13,950 bases of DNA from Desulfobacterales bacterium. Lineage in GTDB: Bacteria > Desulfobacterota > Desulfobacteria > Desulfobacterales > ETH-SRB1. Positions 1 through 5,175 of this stretch are shown piece by piece. The DNA is taken from assembly GCA_030669465.1 (NCBI GenBank), contig DAOVDN010000005.1, positions 1 through 13,950 on the forward strand, in the 5' to 3' direction. Under the pieces are notes generated by a model. That model was given only the letters and a program-made list of their open reading frames with translations, was not told the DNA's origin and did no database searches. How positions within the stretch are numbered: the stretch's first letter is position 1; the number at the start of each line of letters is the position of its first letter. The translations under genes and the position numbers were made by a program.

Positions 1-150
1 GGCTTTGGGTCAGATATCAATAAGGTTACGCTCTTTTATAAAGACGGAACAAAGGAACCTCTTCCTGCAATGAAAAAGGATGCCGTTGCGCATATTCTTC
101 TGGATCGAATTGTAAAGATAGCGAAGCTTCGCCTCAAACCGACGAGCTGA
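1..150 (+). CDS. coaBC: Phosphopantothenoylcysteine decarboxylase / phosphopantothenate-cysteine ligase, C-terminal end (partial)
   Basis: The window opens inside a gene. Frame 1 reads 49 residues, beginning GFGSDINKVTLFYKDG and ending in TGA at 148-150. The pattern of a glycine/phenylalanine turn, 'D-x-N-K-V-T', a short basic-acidic turn, 'LP-x-M-x-K-x-x-V-A' and a final 'I-L-D-R-I' helix matches the extreme C-terminus of the CoaB ligase domain as I know it from bifunctional CoaBC proteins. CoaBC joins cysteine to 4'-phosphopantothenate using CTP and then decarboxylates the product, giving 4'-phosphopantetheine for coenzyme A. The catalytic domains lie outside the window, so the assignment rests on the tail alone. 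A 12-bp palindrome (gcgaagcttcgc, 121-132) lies within the last codons. A uracil-DNA glycosylase follows after a long repeat-filled gap. Confidence 0.8.
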   Translation, partial: GFGSDINKVTLFYKDGTKEPLPAMKKDAVAHILLDRIVKIAKLRLKPTS

Positions 151-183
151 GAAGAATAGCAATCCATTGCTCGAAGCGAAGCG

Positions 184-336
184 TTGCTGGTTTCTGGTTG
201 CTCGTTGCTGGTTCTGGATGCTGGATGCTGGATGCTGGTTTCTGGATGCTGGTTTCTGGATGCTGGTTTCTGGATGCTGGATGCTGGATGCTCGTTGCTG
301 GATGCTGGATGCTCGTTGCTGGTTGCTCGTTGCTGG
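184..336 (+). repeat. Tandem heptamer array, 22 units of WTGCTGG type
   Basis: Reading from 184, the DNA divides into about 22 consecutive units with consensus ATGCTGG, TTGCTGG, TTTCTGG or (A/T)TGCTCG. All are 7 nt except one 6-nt unit at 212-217. The variants are interspersed rather than grouped. The array starts about 34 nt after the coaBC stop. It opens a gene-free stretch (151-666) that also holds the oppositely oriented array at 506-582. The 169 nt between them (337-505) contain no gene, promoter or RNA I can support. Open frames across this stretch are by-products of the periodic sequence. Confidence 0.9.
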
Positions 337-505
337 ATAAAGAGCGTTCCATCTAACCTGTCAGGCAAAATCATCAATCTGTTCTTTGCTCTCCCGCCTG
401 CCTTGCCTGAGCACAAGCGCTTGAATTTCGCATACTTGGTTACGGCGAGTGCAATGGCTGGCAGGTCTTTTGCGGATGAATAAGAAGGAAAAGAATTCCT
501 TATTT

Positions 506-582
506 CATCCAGCATCCAGCATCCAGCATCCAGCAACCAGTAACCAGTAACCAGTAACGAGCAACCAGTAACCAGTAACCAG
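506..582 (+). repeat. Tandem heptamer array, 11 units, inverted relative to 184-336
   Basis: Four exact CATCCAG units (506-533) are followed by CAACCAG, TAACCAG x2, TAACGAG, CAACCAG and TAACCAG x2, giving 11 units without a break. CATCCAG is the reverse complement of CTGGATG, which is a rotation of the ATGCTGG unit in the upstream array. The two arrays can therefore pair as the arms of a large hairpin or cruciform with a loop of about 169 nt. The array ends about 85 nt before the start codon of the glycosylase gene. Confidence 0.9.
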
Positions 583-666
583 TATCACGCGCTAACTAGC
601 TGGAATAATGAGTTTTCACAAAAATTTGACACAAATGTTAAGATATTGCTCCATATAGTACGACCT

Positions 667-1380
667 ATGACCAATACCCGGGATTTTACTATCGTAATCA
701 ATGATGTAAAAAACACTCTTCGATTTCTGGCTGAAACAGGGTGCTGGGGTTTTGACTGCTCAAAGAAAAGCCTTGAAATAGTTAAGAATTGGGGAGGCAA
801 AGAGACCTTTTCGCCTGAAACTCTGGAGAGTATCCGCATCGATCTTGGCGACTGCCGGCGCTGCAAGCTTTCTAACAGCCGCAACAATATTGTTTTTGGA
901 GCAGGGGACTGCAAAGCAAGACTTGTATTTGTAGGCGAAGGACCTGGATTTGAGGAGGACAAAAAAGGAGAACCATTTATTGGCGCTGCAGGACAGCTTC
1001 TTACCAAAATAATCCAGGCAATAAATCTTACCCGTGAACAGGTCTATATCTGCAATATCATAAAGTGCCGCCCCCCGGGAAACAGAAATCCTTTGCCCGA
1101 TGAAATAAAGGCCTGTTTGCCTTTTTTGGAGCGCCAGATTAAGGTCATAAAACCGGATTTCATATGTGCGCTCGGAACTTTTGCAGCCCAGACACTTCTC
1201 GACACAAAGATACCCATCTCAAGTCTCAGGGGCCGTTTTCATGATTACAAGGGAATAAAGGTTTTGCCTACATATCATCCAGCATACCTTCTCCGTAATC
1301 CCAGCAAAAAACGTGATGTCTGGGAGGATATGAAGAAGTTGATGAAAGAGATGGGGATGCGCCCGATCAAGCAAGCTTGA
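667..1380 (+). CDS. Type-4 uracil-DNA glycosylase (4Fe-4S, UDGa-like)
   Basis: The 237-residue protein removes uracil, arising by cytosine deamination or dUTP misincorporation, from DNA as the first step of base excision repair. Four cysteines at about 63, 66, 134 and 150 (C-x2-C-x67-C-x15-C) match the iron-sulfur cluster ligands of family-4 enzymes. GEGPGFEED (90-98) is the uracil/water-activating motif A, PFIGAAG follows, and HPAYLLR (204-210) is the C-terminal minor-groove motif. The N-terminal ~50 residues before the first cluster cysteine are an extension of unknown role. I chose ATG 667. A TTG at 646 would add seven residues, but neither start has a good Shine-Dalgarno sequence. The stop codon lies inside the first unit of a heptamer repeat. 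The coaBC neighbour upstream is separated by about 500 nt of repeats, so common transcription is uncertain. Confidence 0.93.
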   Translation: MTNTRDFTIVINDVKNTLRFLAETGCWGFDCSKKSLEIVKNWGGKETFSPETLESIRIDLGDCRRCKLSNSRNNIVFGAGDCKARLVFVGEGPGFEEDKKGEPFIGAAGQLLTKIIQAINLTREQVYICNIIKCRPPGNRNPLPDEIKACLPFLERQIKVIKPDFICALGTFAAQTLLDTKIPISSLRGRFHDYKGIKVLPTYHPAYLLRNPSKKRDVWEDMKKLMKEMGMRPIKQA

Positions 1381-1408
1381 AGCTCAAAGCTCAAAGCTCA
1401 AAGCTGTA
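1374..1408 (+). repeat. Tandem heptamer array of AGCTCAA, overlapping the glycosylase stop codon
   Basis: AGCTTGA (1374-1380) is followed by three exact AGCTCAA units (1381-1401) and a degenerate AGCTGTA (1402-1408). The first unit supplies the TGA stop of the preceding gene. The same heptamer recurs in the dppD-dppF gap (8130-8210). No inverted partner is seen here. Confidence 0.85.
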
Positions 1409-1451
1409 TGGTTAAAGAAGTGGACTCGTTGTCGGATAGAAAATACGGATT

Positions 1452-2729
1452 ATGAAATATAAACTTCTCATCGTTGCACTGTTGCTTTTTTTGTTGTCCT
1501 GTCCTGAAATCGGTCTTGCAGACAGAAATGAGATTTATATCATCAAAGTATCAGGTTCCATAAATCCTGGTGTGGCTGATTTCGTAAAACGCGGAATTAA
1601 AAAGGCATCAGATGATAATGCTTCCTGCATTATCATCGAGCTTGACACGCCCGGCGGTCTTTCTGCATCGATGCGTGAAATTGTAATGGCTATATTTGGA
1701 AGCAAGGTGCCTGTTGTGGTCTATGTGGCGCCTAGTGGGGCAAGGGCCGCTTCAGCAGGAGTTATGATCACTATTGCCGCAGATATTGCTGCCATGGCTC
1801 CGGGAACTAATATCGGGGCTGCACATCCTGTAGGGCTGGGTGGTAAAGAAATAAGCGGGCCGATGGCAGAAAAGATAGTCAATGACATGGTGGCCTATAT
1901 AAAGAGTATTGCAGAAAAACGGGGAAGAAACGTAACATGGGCTGAAAAGGCTGTCCGTGAAAGCGTGTCCATAACTGAAAAAGAAGCTCTGAAAGAAAAT
2001 GTTATAGATATTGTGGCAAAAGATACAGATGACCTGATAAGACAGATTAACGGCCGTAATGTAGAAGGCAAATGGATTTTAAAACTCGATATTTCCAAAA
2101 AGAAAATATTAAAAGAAGGCATAAGGACAAAAATCTTAAAGACCATAAGCGATCCCAATATTGCATATATCCTTATGATGATAGGCTTTGCAGGCCTTTA
2201 TTTTGAGCTGTCTCATCCGGGCGCTATTTTTCCGGGAGTCGTGGGAGCGATTTCGTTAATTTTAGCATTTTTTGCCTTTCAGACGCTCCCTGTTAACTAT
2301 GCGGGAATTCTTCTTATCATCCTTGCCATTGTCTTTTTTATTATGGAGATGAAGATTACAAGTTACGGGCTTCTTAGTATTGCCGGGATTGTCTCGCTTT
2401 TTTTAGGTTCCCTTATGTTGTTTGAAAACACCAGCCCTGAGCTGGGGCTCTCATGGCATGTGCTTCTGCCGACAATCGCTATTGTGTCAGGCTTTTTTGT
2501 TATTCTATCAGGACTGGTTTTTAAATCGCATCTGTTAAAACCAAAAACAGGAGCAAAGGGACTTGTCGGAGAAATTGGAGTGGTAAAAAAAGCAATTAAG
2601 CCCGAAGGTAAGGTATTTGTTCACGGTGAGTTGTGGAATGCGACTTCAAAAGATCCAATAGAAGAAGGTATCAAAGTCCGGGTGGTAAAGGTTGATAACC
2701 TTGTTCTTGAGGTCGAACCTGTTGGTTAG
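1452..2729 (+). CDS. nfeD: NfeD family membrane-bound ClpP-class serine protease
   Basis: This 425-residue protein has the full-length NfeD (NfeD1b) layout: a signal peptide (about 1-23), a ClpP-fold protease domain (about 27-205), four to five membrane helices (about 232-352) and a C-terminal OB-fold NfeD domain (about 365-425, with the typical GELWNA). LDTPGG (64-69) and ARAASAG (97-103) surround the likely nucleophile Ser101. Lys151 in AYIKS fits the general base of the Ser-Lys dyad described for archaeal PH1510. Such proteases cleave the hydrophobic tail of a stomatin/slipin partner and are thought to act in membrane quality control. A stomatin gene usually lies next to nfeD, but none does here: rplM follows after about 100 nt with its own promoter. 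The 71-nt upstream gap holds the AGCTCAA repeats, and only a weak purine-rich ribosome site (cgga) precedes ATG 1452. Confidence 0.93.
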   Translation: MKYKLLIVALLLFLLSCPEIGLADRNEIYIIKVSGSINPGVADFVKRGIKKASDDNASCIIIELDTPGGLSASMREIVMAIFGSKVPVVVYVAPSGARAASAGVMITIAADIAAMAPGTNIGAAHPVGLGGKEISGPMAEKIVNDMVAYIKSIAEKRGRNVTWAEKAVRESVSITEKEALKENVIDIVAKDTDDLIRQINGRNVEGKWILKLDISKKKILKEGIRTKILKTISDPNIAYILMMIGFAGLYFELSHPGAIFPGVVGAISLILAFFAFQTLPVNYAGILLIILAIVFFIMEMKITSYGLLSIAGIVSLFLGSLMLFENTSPELGLSWHVLLPTIAIVSGFFVILSGLVFKSHLLKPKTGAKGLVGEIGVVKKAIKPEGKVFVHGELWNATSKDPIEEGIKVRVVKVDNLVLEVEPVG

Positions 2730-2766
2730 AGATCATCGGCTTTTAATTCCCCACCTGATTTTTTTC

Positions 2767-2796
2767 TTGACACAAACGAACTTTTTATTTTATTAA
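2767..2796 (+). promoter_or_regulatory. Sigma-70-type promoter for rplM-rpsI
   Basis: TTGACA at 2767-2772 is a perfect -35 box. A -10 candidate TATTAA (2791-2796) follows at 18-nt spacing; TTATTA one base earlier gives 17. It lies in the AT-rich gap after nfeD and about 35-40 nt before the GTG start, giving a short leader. This fits separate expression of the ribosomal protein pair. Confidence 0.6.
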
Positions 2797-2817
2797 ATCT
2801 TTTTTGATAGTTTCAAT

Positions 2818-2822
2818 AGGAG
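2818..2822 (+). promoter_or_regulatory. Ribosome binding site that fixes the rplM start at GTG 2831
   Basis: AGGAG at 2818-2822 stands 8 nt before GTG 2831. The longer in-frame TTG start at 2804 would place this site inside the coding region and has no site of its own. Confidence 0.8.
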
Positions 2823-2830
2823 TGAGTATT

Positions 2831-3274
2831 GTGAAAAAATATACATATAGTGCAAAACAGTCTGACAACACAGGCAAATGGTATGTTGTTGATGCAGAGG
2901 GAGCGATTCTTGGAAGACTTGCGTCTTTGATAGCTTCACGACTTAGAGGTAAACATAATCCGTTGTTTACTCCTCATGTTGATACTGGTGACAGCGTTAT
3001 AGTTATAAACGCGGACAAGATCGCCCTTACAGGTAGAAAACTGGAGCAGAAGCGCTATTACAGACACAGCGGTTATATAGGAAGCCTCAAGACCATTACT
3101 GCAAAGAAACTTCTGGAGAAAAAACCCGAGGATCTCATCCGTTTTGCCGTAAAGGGCATGCTGCCTAAAAACAGGCTTGGGGCAAAACTTTTCAAAAAAT
3201 TAAAGGTTTATGCGGGAGATAAGCATCCTCATGATGCTCAGATGCCCGAGGTTATGGAATTACCGGAGAATTAG
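2831..3274 (+). CDS. rplM: 50S ribosomal protein L13 (uL13)
   Basis: The 147-residue protein is a standard-length L13, an early-assembling large-subunit protein that binds 23S rRNA. Recognisable family segments are [19 protein letters not shown] (about 19-37), the 'G-K-x-N-P-x-F-T-P-H-V-D-x-G-D' stretch (about 42-57), 'YRHSGYIG' (about 78-85), and '[10 protein letters not shown]' with '[15 protein letters not shown]' near the C-terminus. The start is GTG, set by the AGGAG site 8 nt upstream. The rpsI ATG follows the TAG stop with no intervening base, so the two genes are translationally close-coupled, as in the conserved rplM-rpsI operon. Confidence 0.97.
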   Translation: MKKYTYSAKQSDNTGKWYVVDAEGAILGRLASLIASRLRGKHNPLFTPHVDTGDSVIVINADKIALTGRKLEQKRYYRHSGYIGSLKTITAKKLLEKKPEDLIRFAVKGMLPKNRLGAKLFKKLKVYAGDKHPHDAQMPEVMELPEN

Positions 3275-3670
3275 ATGAATAAAGAAAATGTTTATTACGC
3301 AACAGGGAAACGAAAAAATGCAATCGCCAGAACCTGGCTAACGCCTGGAAATGGTGAAATTATCATTAATAACCGGGCTGTGGACGACTATTTCAAGCTT
3401 CGAACAGTGAAAACAGATATGACTCAGCCGCTTGTTCTTACAAATACCCTTGGATCTTTTGACGTAAAAGTCCGGGTTATGGGTGGAGGTATTTCAGGAC
3501 AGGCCAGTGCAATCAGGCATGGCATCACCAAGGCGCTTATTATAGCTAATCCTGATCTAAGGCAGCTTCTGAAAAAAGCCGGCTTTGTTAAGCGTGACCC
3601 AAGGGTCAAAGAAAGAAAGAAGTACGGACAGAAGGGTGCAAGAGCCCGTTTTCAGTTCTCAAAGCGTTAG
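3275..3670 (+). CDS. rpsI: 30S ribosomal protein S9 (uS9)
   Basis: The 131-residue protein contains the S9 hallmarks: [16 protein letters not shown] near the N-terminus, '[23 protein letters not shown]' in the middle, and the basic C-terminal tail ending in FQFSKR, whose last residues reach the ribosomal P site and contact tRNA. The [18 protein letters not shown] end shows that the gene is complete. ATG 3275 directly abuts the rplM stop, and GGAG at 3265-3268 within the end of rplM gives a 6-nt spacing. An intrinsic terminator follows 18 nt after the stop. Confidence 0.98.
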   Translation: MNKENVYYATGKRKNAIARTWLTPGNGEIIINNRAVDDYFKLRTVKTDMTQPLVLTNTLGSFDVKVRVMGGGISGQASAIRHGITKALIIANPDLRQLLKKAGFVKRDPRVKERKKYGQKGARARFQFSKR

Positions 3671-3687
3671 AATATATTTTTGGTTTC

Positions 3688-3727
3688 ATGGGGGAGCCAC
3701 ATCTCTTATCCCCCATTTCTTTTTTTT
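3688..3727 (+). terminator. Rho-independent terminator after rpsI
   Basis: An 8-bp perfect stem, ATGGGGGA (3688-3695) with TCCCCCAT (3709-3716), closes a 13-nt loop. It is followed directly by TTCTTTTTTTT (3717-3727). Position and form suit termination of the rplM-rpsI transcript. Confidence 0.92.
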
Positions 3728-3779
3728 AAGCCTTCCATCCACCTATCCAGGCCGTGCACTCCTCAAGCGATTCGGAGGA

Positions 3780-3803
3780 GACTGTTGACAACGTACAACA
3801 GTC
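3780..3803 (+). repeat. 24-bp perfect palindrome with 8-nt centre
   Basis: GACTGTTG (3780-3787) is the exact reverse complement of CAACAGTC (3796-3803), around an 8-nt centre, acaacgta. A smaller inverted pair, CTCCTC/GAGGAG (3759-3764 and 3775-3780), adjoins it. It lies in the gene-free island 3728-4087. It could be an operator or part of a repeat cluster; no regulator gene is nearby to decide. Confidence 0.55.
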
Positions 3804-3835
3804 AATATACCACATACAACAAGTATACAAGTTAG

Positions 3836-3881
3836 CGCACCTTCGGTGCGGGGTGATAGCTGATAGCTGTTGGCTGTTGAG
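3836..3881 (+). repeat. Short hairpin followed by four degenerate heptamers
   Basis: CGCACC (3836-3841) and GGTGCG (3845-3850) form a 6-bp stem with a TTC loop. From 3854 come TGATAGC, TGATAGC, TGTTGGC and TGTTGAG (to 3881), a degenerate 7-nt tandem run like those in other gaps of this window. Confidence 0.6.
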
Positions 3882-3894
3882 CCACTCAACTTAC

Positions 3895-3919
3895 CTGTCT
3901 GCGTGCAACGCACAGGCAG
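3895..3919 (+). repeat. Imperfect palindromic repeat
   Basis: CTGTCTGCGTG (3895-3905) and CGCACAGGCAG (3909-3919) pair across a CAA loop with eight Watson-Crick pairs, two G-T pairs and one mismatch. It resembles small palindromic intergenic repeats; I cannot name a family. Confidence 0.45.
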
Positions 3920-3975
3920 ATCAGCTTAATACTTAAGAAACGACGCATTGCCGTTGATCACAAACTCAGCCAATT

Positions 3976-4061
3976 AATGGTGGGCAATGCCCACCCTACA
4001 GCATTGCGAACAGGACTTAAGAAATGGCTAATCTTTTGTAGGGTGGGCATTGCCCACCATT
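3976..4061 (+). repeat. REP/REPIN-like pair of inverted palindromes (GGTGGGCAATGCCCACC)
   Basis: The 25-bp segment at 3976-4000 is repeated as an exact reverse complement at 4037-4061, with 36 nt between. Each arm is itself a palindrome, GGTGGGCA and TGCCCACC around one central base, followed by CTACA. This two-palindrome inverted layout is that of REP doublets (REPINs), which in many bacteria are moved by RAYT (TnpA-REP) transposases. No RAYT gene is in the window. The pair ends 27 nt before the -35 box of the yejB promoter. Confidence 0.85.
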
Positions 4062-4087
4062 TTCGGCCTGTCAACCTCTTGATAGAA

Positions 4088-4116
4088 TTGACTAAAAAAA
4101 GAAATTCCCATATAAT
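4088..4116 (+). promoter_or_regulatory. Strong sigma-70 promoter for yejB, apparently leaderless
   Basis: TTGACT (4088-4093) and a perfect TATAAT (4111-4116) are separated by exactly 17 nt. Transcription would start about 6-8 nt after the -10 box, which is at or next to the ATG at 4123. No Shine-Dalgarno sequence exists between the two. Confidence 0.82.
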
Positions 4117-4122
4117 TAAATT

Positions 4123-5166
4123 ATGGAGCTGCTGAACTATTTCATAAGGCGGTTTTTGCTTGTGATTCCAACGTTTATCGGGATCACAATACTATGCTTT
4201 GGGCTTATCCAGTTTGTGCCTGGTGGACCTGTAGAACAGATTATCATGCAGATGAAAGGGATAGGCGCTGCTGAATCAAGCAAAGGAGCCGGAGCCGGCA
4301 CATCTATTTCCGAGCAGCAGAGAAAAGCAATAGAAGCTCATTTCGGCTTTGATAAACCGATTGCAAAGCGATACTGGAAATGGCTTGTGACAGACAGGCT
4401 CGGCATGAAAATGGAGTCCTATAAATTTCCCAACAAGACCGCATGGCAAGTCATCAGACAGCGCTTCAAGGTATCTCTTGTCTTTGGAATAACAGGCTTT
4501 ATTCTCTCCTATCTTGTTTGCATCCCACTTGGCATATTAAAAGCTCTACGGCACAATAAGATGTTTGATTTTGTATCAAGCATAGTTGTCTTTGCAGGAT
4601 ATGCTCTTCCAACCTTTGCACTTGGAATGGTCTTGAAAATGCTTTTTTGCGGGACAGTGGAAGGTCTGTGGGACTTTTTTCCTGTATCCGGATTTCATTC
4701 AGACAATTTTGCCGACCTGACATTCTGGGAACAGACAAAAGATATATTCACGCACATGTTTTTTCCCGTGCTTTGCTATGTGATCGGAAACTTTGCAGTT
4801 TTGACCCTTCTTATGAAGAATTCTCTTCTTGAGCAGATAGGCAAAGACTACATCAGGACCGTTCTTGCAAAAGGGGGGAGCTTTACCAGAGCCATTTGGG
4901 GACATGCTCTGCGCAATTCTTTGATACCAATTGCAACAGGATTTGGCTCTATCTTGACCGTCATGTTTGCAGGTTCCGTGATTATCGAGCAGGTTTTTGA
5001 AATACCGGGGATGGGCCGGTTAAGCCTTGAAGCGATTGTAGGCCGGGACTATCCTGTTTTCATGGGCATTCTTTCGCTTACTTCCGTACTCGGTCTTGTT
5101 GGAAACATTCTTTCAGACTTCATGTATGTCCTTATAGATCCCAGAATAGACTTTCAGAAAAATTGA
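4123..5166 (+). CDS. yejB: Peptide ABC transporter permease, YejB type
   Basis: The 347-residue inner-membrane protein is one of two permeases forming the channel of an oligopeptide importer. The opening 'YFIRRFLLVIPTFIGITILCF' followed by 'FVPGGPVEQ' (31-39) is typical of YejB, the permease of the E. coli YejABEF microcin C/oligopeptide importer. About six membrane helices are visible. The EAA loop that docks on the ATPase lies at about 249-265 (AKGGSFTRAIWGHALRNS). The ending 'SDFMYVLIDPRIDF' is family-typical. ATG 4123 gives the expected N-terminus, with the first helix starting at the usual place, although the promoter -10 box is only 6 nt upstream. No binding-protein gene precedes it; a repeat island does. 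The yejE-like gene begins 9 nt downstream. Confidence 0.93.
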   Translation: MELLNYFIRRFLLVIPTFIGITILCFGLIQFVPGGPVEQIIMQMKGIGAAESSKGAGAGTSISEQQRKAIEAHFGFDKPIAKRYWKWLVTDRLGMKMESYKFPNKTAWQVIRQRFKVSLVFGITGFILSYLVCIPLGILKALRHNKMFDFVSSIVVFAGYALPTFALGMVLKMLFCGTVEGLWDFFPVSGFHSDNFADLTFWEQTKDIFTHMFFPVLCYVIGNFAVLTLLMKNSLLEQIGKDYIRTVLAKGGSFTRAIWGHALRNSLIPIATGFGSILTVMFAGSVIIEQVFEIPGMGRLSLEAIVGRDYPVFMGILSLTSVLGLVGNILSDFMYVLIDPRIDFQKN

Positions 5167-5175
5167 TGTCTGATA

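Noticed and set aside
184..336. CRISPR array
   Set aside because: Units are 7 nt and directly abutting, with no spacers, and no cas gene is present. The same holds for 506-582 and 12506-12632.
184..483. 99-residue open frame on the + strand
   Set aside because: It is almost wholly the translated heptamer array and lacks any protein-like composition.
36..536. 166-residue open frame on the - strand, and a 72-residue one at 134-352
   Set aside because: They run antisense through the coaBC end and the heptamer arrays. The Ser-Ile-Gln-His-Pro-like peptide repeats are what a 7-nt period gives when translated, and no ribosome site is seen.
626..659. Promoter for the glycosylase gene from TTGACA at 626-631
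   Set aside because: The -35 box is perfect, but at 16-18 nt spacing the -10 region reads like CTCCAT. The nearest TATAGT is at 22 nt, too far for support.
646..666. TTG start adding seven residues to the glycosylase
   Set aside because: There is no ribosome site, and ATG at 667 is the commoner codon. The choice remains uncertain.
3754..3936. 60-residue open frame in the repeat island
   Set aside because: It is made of palindromes and heptamers, with no ribosome site and no recognisable domain.
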